Assembly (NCBI GenBank): GCA_937983015.1
Contig: CALKAK010000152.1
Location: 1 to 5,434 of the forward strand
Reading direction: 5' to 3'
Length of the DNA: 5,434 nucleotides
Origin: an uncultured Bacillaceae bacterium
GTDB lineage: Bacteria > Bacillota > Bacilli > Bacillales > Caldibacillaceae
A model generated the notes under the pieces. It saw only the letters and a list, made by a program, of their open reading frames with translations. It was not told the DNA's origin and searched no databases. The translations under genes and the position numbers were made by a program. Below are positions 1 through 5,300 of the stretch, in pieces. Within the stretch, counting starts at the first letter, position 1; each line of letters opens with the position of its first letter.

Positions 1-582
1 TATCAGGGAACGATTTCCATCGGTGGCATACCGATCGACCATTATCAGTTAAAGATGTACCGGAAGGCTTTCGGATACGTTCCCCAAGATCAATTTTTAT
101 TCTCCACAACCATTCGGGAAAACATCGCCTTCGCAAAACCGGAGGCGACGGATGAGGAAATTATAAAAGCTGCGGTAATCGCTGATGTTCATAAAGATAT
201 CATACATTTTCCGGAAGGTTATGATACCGTTGTCGGAGAACGAGGTGTAAGTTTATCCGGGGGGCAAAAACAACGTATCGCCATTGCCCGTGCATTAGTG
301 TTGAATCCGGAAATCCTGATTCTCGATGATTCGCTTTCTGCAGTTGATGCGAACACAGAAGAACAGATTTTACAGGCATTGAAAAAAACACGGGCTGGAA
401 AAACGACGATTATTTCCGCTCACCGGTTAAGTGCTGTACAACATGCTGATCTCATTCTCGTCGTTGAAGACGGTAAGATCGCAGAAAGTGGCAATCATGA
501 AGAACTCATGGCCCGAGATGGCTGGTACCGGAAAATGTATTATCAACAACAACTGGAATCCCTCGTTGAAAGGGGCGGATAA
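1..582 (+). CDS. yheI: ABC multidrug exporter half-transporter, YheI-like (5' partial)
   Basis: The visible 193 residues are the end of the nucleotide-binding domain of a fused membrane/ATPase ABC exporter; the membrane domain and Walker A lie before the window. In frame from base 1 I see the Q-loop (VPQDQ, Gln at 85-87), a canonical signature LSGGQ (253-267), Walker B ILILDD (313-330) and the switch histidine in SAHRLS (421-423). The residue after the Walker B aspartate is Asp, not the usual catalytic Glu, which marks the degenerate-site partner of heterodimeric exporters (BmrC/YheI, LmrC, TM287 type). The stop is 1 bp before the GTG of the next gene, which has the complementary features, so the two very likely form one exporter at the cell membrane. 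Family members are about 580 residues long. The ABC exporter call is firm. The yheI symbol rests on motif pattern and the partner gene; YfiB- or YknU-type paralogues remain possible. Confidence 0.9.
   Translation, partial: YQGTISIGGIPIDHYQLKMYRKAFGYVPQDQFLFSTTIRENIAFAKPEATDEEIIKAAVIADVHKDIIHFPEGYDTVVGERGVSLSGGQKQRIAIARALVLNPEILILDDSLSAVDANTEEQILQALKKTRAGKTTIISAHRLSAVQHADLILVVEDGKIAESGNHEELMARDGWYRKMYYQQQLESLVERGG
569..575 (+). promoter_or_regulatory. Ribosome binding site deciding the GTG start of the second ABC gene
   Basis: AAAGGGG lies inside the last codons of the upstream ABC gene and ends 8 nt before the GTG at 584. It supports that GTG over the in-frame ATG at 431, which would overlap the upstream gene by about 150 bp and add residues unlike an exporter N-terminus. 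The tight arrangement suggests translational coupling of the two subunits. Confidence 0.7.
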
Positions 583-583
583 T

Positions 584-2386
584 GTGCAAGAGAATAAGTA
601 CACGTTATCGAGTAAAGAACAGCGGCAAGTTTTAAAACGGCTGATATCTTATATGAAGCCACACCGAAAAGAATTCATTATCGCGTTATTCTTACTGGGA
701 CTATTGACGATGGGGGAGGTTGCCGGTCCTTATTTAATCAAAATCTTTATCGACGATTACATTGTCCCCCGGAATATTGATATGAAGATGATTACCGTGC
801 TGGGGGTCACCTATTTAATCATCCAGATTTCTAATGCCGTTTTACGCTATATCCAGGATGTCAAGTTCCAGACGATTGCTTTGAAGATCATCCAACAATT
901 ACGGATCGACGTTTTTTCCAAAGTACAAAAGCTCGGAATGGTTTTCTTCGATAAAATACCTGCGGGTTCAATTGTTTCCCGGGTTACAAATGACACGGAA
1001 GCTATTAAAGATATGTTTGTAAGTGTTTTGGCAATTTTCCTCCAGAGCGGCTTTTTATTAATCGGTACGTATATCGCGATGTTCGTGCTTCATCCTACCT
1101 TTGCTTTCGTCTGTTTATTATTGCTACCGATTATCTATTACATTATTAAAACTTATCGCCGGCTCAGTTCGAAGTTTTATCAAGAACTGCGGGAAGCCTT
1201 GAGCCAATTAAACGCCAAGTTAAATGAATCTTTACAAGGGATGAGCGTCATTCAGGTATTCCAACAAGAAGAACGGATGCAAAAAGAGTTTGCTGAAATC
1301 AATGAACGCCATTACCAAGCCGGTTTGAAAAATATTAAATTGGATGGCCGGCTTTTGCGACCGGCTGTCGATCTCGTGCAAATTTTTGCAACAATGATTT
1401 TACTTAGCTATTTCGGTATTTCTTCATTCTACTTTTCTATCGAAATCGGTGTTCTCTTTGCTTTCATCACGTATTTGAACCGTCTTTTCGAACCGATTAA
1501 CTCGGTGATGCAACAATTGACATTTTTACAACAAGCTGTCGTATCCGCCCACCGGGTCTTCAAGGTTCTTGATGATGACCGCATCGCACCACAACAAAAT
1601 AAAGAAACTAAAGCGGAGATCAAAACCGGGAAAGTGGAATTTAAGCATGTTACATTTTCATATGATGGCAAACAAGATGTATTGAAAGATGTTTCTTTTA
1701 CGGTTAATCCGGGTGAAACGGTGGCGATCGTCGGTCAGACGGGGAGCGGGAAAAGTTCTATTATCAATTTATTAATGCGTTTCTATGAATTTAAGGAAGG
1801 CGAGATCTTGATCGATGGTCGCTCCATTAGAGATTACCCGATGGCGGAGTTACGAAAAAAGATCGGTCTCGTTTTGCAAGATTCTTTCATGTTCTACGGA
1901 ACGATCAAAGATAATATCCGGCTGTACAATCAGAAGATTACGGATGAACAAATTGAAGAAGCGGCCCGATTCGTTCAGGCTCATTCGTTTATCGAAAAAC
2001 TCCCCGATGGCTACGATCAACAAGTAACCGAGCGGGGCACTACGCTTTCTAGTGGTCAGAGACAGCTAATCGCTTTTGCCCGCACAATTGTTAACGACCC
2101 GCTCATACTCGTCCTGGATGAAGCTACAGCCAATATTGATACTGAGACTGAAGAGTTAATTCAAAATTCGTTGAAAAAAATGCGCGAGGGCCGTACAACG
2201 ATTGCGATCGCTCATCGCCTTTCCACGATTCAAGATGCGGACATGATTCTTGTCATGCATCAGGGCCGGATTGTCGAAAGAGGGAATCATCAAGAATTAC
2301 TGGCGCAAAAAGGCCTCTATTATAAGATGTATCTCTTACAAAACGGTTTACATCATGAAATTGAAGAAGCAATTCCGTTAAATTAA
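584..2386 (+). CDS. yheH: ABC multidrug exporter half-transporter, YheH-like
   Basis: This is a complete 600-residue half-transporter with a GTG start. An N-terminal six-helix exporter domain (about residues 30-310, hydrophobic runs near 31-53, 70-90, 145-190 and 262-305) is followed by an ATPase domain. Seen motifs are Walker A GQTGSGKS (384-391), Q-loop Gln432, signature LSSGQ (488-492), Walker B ending LDE (Asp512, catalytic Glu513) and switch His544. The signature has Ser in place of the usual first Gly, while Walker B is intact. This is the reverse of the upstream partner, so the heterodimer would have one consensus and one degenerate ATP site. Known relatives (BmrCD/YheIH, LmrCD, TM287/288) export drugs and other amphipathic compounds; the substrate here cannot be told. 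B. subtilis YheH is longer (673 residues), so assignment to YheH rather than YfiC or YknV is likely but not certain. No hairpin terminator was found after the stop. Confidence 0.93.
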   Translation: MQENKYTLSSKEQRQVLKRLISYMKPHRKEFIIALFLLGLLTMGEVAGPYLIKIFIDDYIVPRNIDMKMITVLGVTYLIIQISNAVLRYIQDVKFQTIALKIIQQLRIDVFSKVQKLGMVFFDKIPAGSIVSRVTNDTEAIKDMFVSVLAIFLQSGFLLIGTYIAMFVLHPTFAFVCLLLLPIIYYIIKTYRRLSSKFYQELREALSQLNAKLNESLQGMSVIQVFQQEERMQKEFAEINERHYQAGLKNIKLDGRLLRPAVDLVQIFATMILLSYFGISSFYFSIEIGVLFAFITYLNRLFEPINSVMQQLTFLQQAVVSAHRVFKVLDDDRIAPQQNKETKAEIKTGKVEFKHVTFSYDGKQDVLKDVSFTVNPGETVAIVGQTGSGKSSIINLLMRFYEFKEGEILIDGRSIRDYPMAELRKKIGLVLQDSFMFYGTIKDNIRLYNQKITDEQIEEAARFVQAHSFIEKLPDGYDQQVTERGTTLSSGQRQLIAFARTIVNDPLILVLDEATANIDTETEELIQNSLKKMREGRTTIAIAHRLSTIQDADMILVMHQGRIVERGNHQELLAQKGLYYKMYLLQNGLHHEIEEAIPLN

Positions 2387-2398
2387 GAGGAAGATATA

Positions 2399-2426
2399 TT
2401 CGAATTGTGAGAATTTGTAGTATAAT
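2399..2426 (+). promoter_or_regulatory. Candidate sigma-A promoter for ccdA operon
   Basis: A perfect TATAAT (2421-2426) sits in the gap between the ABC gene and ccdA, 64 bp before the ccdA start. The best -35 at normal distance is poor: TTCGAA at 2399-2404, spacer 16, inside the small palindrome ATTCGAAT. No extended -10 TG was found. The promoter is therefore plausible but may be weak or activator-dependent, and read-through from the ABC operon is possible. Confidence 0.5.
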
Positions 2427-2476
2427 AAAATTAAGATTAGATAAGAGACGTTCGCGATAGGGGAAGTATCACGGTC

Positions 2477-2484
2477 AGAGGGGG
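2477..2484 (+). promoter_or_regulatory. Ribosome binding site for ccdA
   Basis: AGAGGGGG ends 6 nt before the GTG at 2491 and supports this non-AUG start, which gives the short N-terminus normal for CcdA. Confidence 0.7.
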
Positions 2485-2490
2485 ATACCG

Positions 2491-3195
2491 GTGAAAGAAG
2501 TGACGATCTGGCTCGCCTTTGGAGCGGGTTTATTAAGCTTTGTTTCTCCTTGCGTTTTGCCGATCTACCCCGCCTTCTTAAGCTATATTACCGGTATGAG
2601 TTTGGATGAAGTAAAGGATAAAGGGTTGATCCAAAAACAGAGCTTCTTGCATTCATTATTCTTTTTAATCGGCTTTTCTCTTGTATTTCTCGTGCTCGGT
2701 TTTAGTACGAATTTTTTCAGTAAATTTTTCTTTCAACATATGGAGATGATTCGCCAGCTCGGCGCTATTCTGGTGATCTTTTTCGGACTGATGATCGCCG
2801 GCATATTGAAACCGGAATTTTTTATGAAAGATCGAAGGTTCCAATTTCGTAACCGTCCTTCCGGTTATCTTGGATCTGGTTTAATCGGTCTCGCCTTTGC
2901 TGCGGGCTGGACTCCGTGTATGGGACCGATTCTGGCCGCCGTTTTAATCCTGGCGGCCACGAACCCGGGAACAGGGCTCCTTTATATGAGTGCCTATATT
3001 CTCGGTTTCGCACTTCCATTTTTCCTATTATCTTTTTTTATCGGTCATATCGGCTGGATTCACAGACACAGCGAGCTTTTCATGAGAATTGGTGGCGGGT
3101 TCATGATTATAATCGGATTCATGCTCTTTTTCGATCACATGAACTATTTGATTCGCTGGTTACTTCCTGTATTTGACGGATTTAGCGGTTTTTAA
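2491..3195 (+). CDS. ccdA: Cytochrome c biogenesis protein CcdA (membrane thiol-disulfide carrier)
   Basis: A 234-residue polytopic membrane protein of the DsbD/CcdA family, the usual length for Bacillus CcdA. It has about six hydrophobic segments (roughly residues 8-33, 52-76, 87-106, 125-150, 160-185, 198-214). The two conserved redox cysteines sit in the family motifs SPCVLP (Cys21) and WTPCMGP (Cys143), in helices 1 and 4. In the family, CcdA takes electrons from cytoplasmic thioredoxin and passes them across the membrane to extracytoplasmic thiol proteins such as ResA, keeping apocytochrome c heme-binding cysteines reduced; in Bacillus it also feeds the endospore protein StoA. No ResA- or StoA-like partner is in the window. 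The gene starts with GTG and is followed 29 bp later by the response-regulator gene with no terminator between, so they probably form an operon. Confidence 0.95.
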   Translation: MKEVTIWLAFGAGLLSFVSPCVLPIYPAFLSYITGMSLDEVKDKGLIQKQSFLHSLFFLIGFSLVFLVLGFSTNFFSKFFFQHMEMIRQLGAILVIFFGLMIAGILKPEFFMKDRRFQFRNRPSGYLGSGLIGLAFAAGWTPCMGPILAAVLILAATNPGTGLLYMSAYILGFALPFFLLSFFIGHIGWIHRHSELFMRIGGGFMIIIGFMLFFDHMNYLIRWLLPVFDGFSGF

Positions 3196-3207
3196 AGCGT
3201 GATGCAT

Positions 3208-3214
3208 AAGGAGG
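3208..3214 (+). promoter_or_regulatory. Ribosome binding site for the response regulator (TTG start)
   Basis: A near-ideal AAGGAGG lies 10 nt before the TTG at 3225. No in-frame ATG precedes the conserved receiver core; the next Met is residue 13, after the acidic-pocket aspartates. The TTG is therefore the likely start. Confidence 0.8.
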
Positions 3215-3224
3215 AACGGGCAAC

Positions 3225-3587
3225 TTGGGGAAAATATTAATCGTTGATGATGCTAAATTCATGCGGATGACACTTACAAAAATCATCGAACAGGCTGGCC
3301 ATGAAGTGGTTGGTGAAGCGATGACCGGAACGGAAGCCATCGAACAATTTCGTAGATTAAAACCCGATCTTGTCTTTATGGACATCACGATGCCTGATAT
3401 GGATGGCATTCAGGCGGTTCGGACCATAATGAATGAATTTCCGGATGCAAAAATCGTTATGTGTTCGGCCCTTGGCCAGCAGAGGATGATCGTCGAGGCG
3501 ATCGAGGCAGGCGCAAAAGATTTTATCAAAAAACCGTTTGATTCTTCACAAATCGTCGATACAATTGAAAAAATATTAAATGGTTAG
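3225..3587 (+). CDS. yneI: Single-domain CheY-like response regulator, YneI-like
   Basis: A 120-residue receiver domain with no DNA-binding or other output domain. Key residues are in place: acidic pocket Asp8-Asp9 in ILIVDDA, phospho-acceptor Asp53 in FMDITMP, Ser81 at the conserved Thr/Ser switch position, and Lys103-Pro104 in IKKPF. The residue at the CheY Tyr106 position is Phe100. The length and the place just behind ccdA match yneI of B. subtilis, whose role in cytochrome c maturation has not been established to my knowledge. A stand-alone receiver must act by binding a partner protein or as a phosphate sink; no histidine kinase is in the window. CheY itself is a possible alternative name, but the ccdA neighbourhood favours YneI. 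The start is TTG. Confidence 0.9.
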   Translation: MGKILIVDDAKFMRMTLTKIIEQAGHEVVGEAMTGTEAIEQFRRLKPDLVFMDITMPDMDGIQAVRTIMNEFPDAKIVMCSALGQQRMIVEAIEAGAKDFIKKPFDSSQIVDTIEKILNG

Positions 3588-3589
3588 AC

Positions 3590-3620
3590 AAAAGCCCTGA
3601 TGTTTCCGGTCAGGGCTTTT
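3590..3620 (+). terminator. Intrinsic terminator, probably bidirectional
   Basis: A perfect 11-bp inverted repeat (AAAAGCCCTGA at 3590-3600 and TCAGGGCTTTT at 3610-3620) encloses a 9-nt loop, starting 2 bp after the response-regulator stop. The GC core followed by TTTT, and its mirror on the other strand, suit termination of both convergent units. The distal arm overlaps the yneK stop codon (3619-3621) by 2 bases, so yneK transcripts ending here carry almost no 3' untranslated region before the hairpin. Confidence 0.88.
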
Positions 3621-4047
3621 ATACGTGAAATAAATGTTCGTAAGGTGTTGTATCGATATTCATCTGGGCTAATTTTTTTCGTAGAAACTTATGATCCCTT
3701 TTTGGTGTGGCGATAATATAGCCACGGATGATGAGGTCCATGGTAATTTTCCCTGCTTTTTCTTTTAAAGCGATTTCGCCAATTTTTCCGGCGATTTTAT
3801 TTCTAGCGGTATCCCGAAACAATTCGGGTACCGGCTTGACCAGTTCTTCTAATAGTTCGAGCTGTTCTTCATTCCATAAATGTTTCGTTTTTTCGATGTA
3901 ATAAATTTCCCAATCCAGATCCGATTTTCCATCTCTTTTTGGCATCGTTTTTAAAAACTTGCGAAACATGAAGAATCCACCGATGCCAAAAAGTGTTGGT
4001 AAGATGATGGCCCAGGCGACGAGTAACCAAGTGAACCATTGTCCCAT
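3619..4047 (-). CDS. yneK: DUF2621 family membrane-anchored protein, YneK-like
   Basis: A 142-residue protein of unknown function with one N-terminal membrane segment (about residues 5-28), followed by the basic run RKFLK, which predicts the rest faces the cytoplasm. The soluble part carries motif-like stretches PVPELFRDTARNKIAGKIGE (72-91) and a basic RGYIIATPKRDHKFLRKKL (108-126). These and the position beside ccdA/yneI match the DUF2621 family, to which I assign B. subtilis YneK from memory. There are no cysteines or catalytic motifs that I can name. I prefer the ATG at 4047, because GGGGAG (4058-4053) lies 5 nt before it. A GTG at 4053 would add two residues and has only a weak site. The gene has its own promoter and converges on the ccdA operon over a shared terminator. 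Confidence 0.85.
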   Translation of the reverse strand: MGQWFTWLLVAWAIILPTLFGIGGFFMFRKFLKTMPKRDGKSDLDWEIYYIEKTKHLWNEEQLELLEELVKPVPELFRDTARNKIAGKIGEIALKEKAGKITMDLIIRGYIIATPKRDHKFLRKKLAQMNIDTTPYEHLFHV

Positions 4048-4104
4048 ATGCACTCCCCATCCCTGTTAGCGCGAATTGTTCTGAAAACAAAATAATTTAA
4101 ATAT

Positions 4105-4133
4105 ATTATAACCATTCAACATAACGAAAACAA
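4105..4133 (-). promoter_or_regulatory. Sigma-A promoter for yneK
   Basis: Read on the minus strand, TTGTTT (4133-4128), a 17-nt spacer and a perfect TATAAT (4110-4105) form a good sigma-A promoter. Transcription would start near 4098, giving a leader of about 50 nt before the yneK ATG. Confidence 0.7.
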
Positions 4134-4371
4134 TTAATATACTGGACTGGAAAATTTCGTTCGACTTTTGTGAAGGTCACGGTTTCAATAGAGGAGAAAC
4201 AAGAGATAATTTTTTCCGTGAATATACATTTTCAATTAATCTTTGGTGGTAGAACAGAAGGGCCATTGAGCGACGCGAAACTCGATTTTGACCGATGAAA
4301 TATTACCGGTTCATTCCAGGCAACCGTTATATTACTGATTTCACGACCATAAAGATGTAGATGAAATCTCA

Positions 4372-4399
4372 TTCACACGGAAAGATCGATCTTTATAAA
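4372..4399 (+). promoter_or_regulatory. Candidate sigma-A promoter for coaW
   Basis: TTCACA (4372-4377, 5 of 6 to TTGACA), a 16-nt spacer and TATAAA (4394-4399, 5 of 6 to TATAAT) make the best promoter I found upstream of coaW. Transcription would start near 4406 and give a leader of about 86 nt. The spacer contains a perfect 14-bp palindrome, suggesting repression. A competing start driven by TTGACA at 4423-4428 or TTGAAA at 4443-4448 is less well formed. Confidence 0.5.
4381..4394. repeat. Perfect 14-bp palindrome, possible operator
   Basis: AAAGATCGATCTTT is its own reverse complement. It fills nearly the whole spacer of the candidate coaW promoter and shares its last base with the -10 box, the usual place for a dimeric repressor. 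I do not recognise it as a known operator. It occurs about 98 bp before the coaW start codon. Confidence 0.55.
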
Positions 4400-4477
4400 G
4401 GTAAAAATCCTAATCATTCAACTTGACAGCCGCTCGTAGGCCTTGAAAGAATGATATTAAATGAAAATTTATGAATT

Positions 4478-4482
4478 AGGAG
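4478..4482 (+). promoter_or_regulatory. Ribosome binding site for coaW
   Basis: AGGAG lies 9 nt before the ATG at 4492, at acceptable spacing, and confirms that start. Confidence 0.75.
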
Positions 4483-4491
4483 AATTTATTT

Positions 4492-5292
4492 ATGAAAAAA
4501 ATTGGCATTGATGCAGGTGGTTCGCTGATCAAAATCGTCTATCAAGAAGATCGGAAAATACATTATAAAATGTATCCTGTTGATGAGGCTAAACAACTGA
4601 TTCAATGGCTTAACCTGACCGCACCTGATTCAACGATTCGTCTCACTGGTGGGAAAAGTGCCAACTTGCAATTCGCTCTGGGACAAGATACGACTTTTGT
4701 CGATGAATTTACGGCGATGACAAATGGTGTCAGAATCTTATTAAGTGAAGAAAATGTTCCAGTGAACGATTTTGTACTTGTCAGTCTCGGTACCGGTACA
4801 TCGATTTTTCACGTAACCGAGCGATCGTTTGAACGGGTAACGGGAACTGGAATTGGCGGTGGAACCTTAATGGGACTGGGCACCTTGATTGGAGGAAATT
4901 TATCTTTTCATGAGGTCGTAGAGAGGGCGAAAATAGGAGATCGAACAAGAAGCGACTTATTGGTTAGAGATATCTATGAAAACATGGACAGCCCTTTACT
5001 CGGCGACTTAACGGCGGCAAATTTCGGTAAAGCGCACAGGAGTAAGGAAGCTACCGTTAACGACCATCTGGCCGCATTAATCCAGCTGATCGGTGAGACG
5101 ATCATCTTACTTGCGAGGAGTGTAGCGCAAGTAAAAGGAACGAAACATATCGTCTTTGTCGGGAGCACCTTGATGGCAAATGATCCTCTCAAGCAAGTTT
5201 TCGTACAATTCAAAACTATGTTGGATTATGAACCGATTTTCCTTGAGAAGGGGGCCTTTGCAGGAGCGATCGGCGCGTTCTATCATGACTAA
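4492..5292 (+). CDS. coaW: Type II pantothenate kinase
   Basis: This 266-residue enzyme phosphorylates pantothenate with ATP to 4'-phosphopantothenate, the first committed step of coenzyme A synthesis in the cytoplasm. It is an ASKHA-fold kinase with an N-terminal phosphate-binding loop GIDAGGSLIKIV (5-16), LTGGK (51-55), a Glu at 72 in DEFTAMTNG at the place of the catalytic Glu70 of the Staphylococcus aureus enzyme, GTGTS (100-104), Arg115 before GTGIGGG (118-124), the type II hallmark GDLTAANFG (171-179), FVGS (222-225) and a C-terminal GAFAGAIGA (254-262). Length and motif order match S. aureus CoaW (267 residues) closely; type I CoaA and type III CoaX are unrelated or clearly different. 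Many bacilli use CoaA and/or CoaX, so this may be the main or an additional enzyme. S. aureus CoaW is known to escape CoA feedback inhibition, but whether this one does cannot be read here. The gene stands alone, divergent from yneK. Confidence 0.94.
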   Translation: MKKIGIDAGGSLIKIVYQEDRKIHYKMYPVDEAKQLIQWLNLTAPDSTIRLTGGKSANLQFALGQDTTFVDEFTAMTNGVRILLSEENVPVNDFVLVSLGTGTSIFHVTERSFERVTGTGIGGGTLMGLGTLIGGNLSFHEVVERAKIGDRTRSDLLVRDIYENMDSPLLGDLTAANFGKAHRSKEATVNDHLAALIQLIGETIILLARSVAQVKGTKHIVFVGSTLMANDPLKQVFVQFKTMLDYEPIFLEKGAFAGAIGAFYHD

Positions 5293-5300
5293 CCGAATCC

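Larger units (their letters stand above)
4134..4491 (+). other. Gene-poor region between yneK and coaW
   Basis: No convincing gene was found here. The stretch holds an open frame without a good start (4125-4298; see findings), a short inverted repeat CGGTT/AACCG (4307-4311, 4322-4326), another of GATTTCA/TGAAATC (4337-4343, 4362-4368), a candidate promoter with a palindrome (4372-4399), and an isolated TTGACA (4423-4428) with no -10 at normal distance. A perfect TATAAT is absent on the plus strand. No tRNA, riboswitch or mobile-element signature was recognised. It may be a long regulatory leader or the worn remains of a lost gene; the sequence alone does not decide. Confidence 0.5.

Noticed and set aside
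431..583. Extension of the YheH-like gene to an ATG at 431
   Set aside because: It would overlap the YheI-like gene by about 150 bp, encodes sequence that is simply the other frame of the ATPase domain, and has no ribosome binding site as good as the one before GTG 584.
1429..1671. Minus-strand open frame inside the YheH-like gene
   Set aside because: It is fully inside a well-supported gene, with no family features or ribosome binding site. The same applies to the frames at 200-391, 1815-2027, 2822-3019, 2916-3176, 3182-3409, 3869-4090, 4974-5213 and 5180-5371.
2404..2416. AATTGTGAGAATT resembling half a lac operator, or part of a Rex/FNR-like site
   Set aside because: The second half is not symmetric and the match is short; it is likely chance in AT-rich sequence.
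4048..4053. GTG at 4053 as the yneK start
   Set aside because: It would add only two residues. GGGGAG is at proper distance for the ATG at 4047 but overlaps the GTG itself.
4337..4368. Inverted repeat GATTTCA/TGAAATC as a terminator or riboswitch element
   Set aside because: The arms are only 7 bp, AT-rich and 18 nt apart, with no T tract and no known riboswitch consensus around them.
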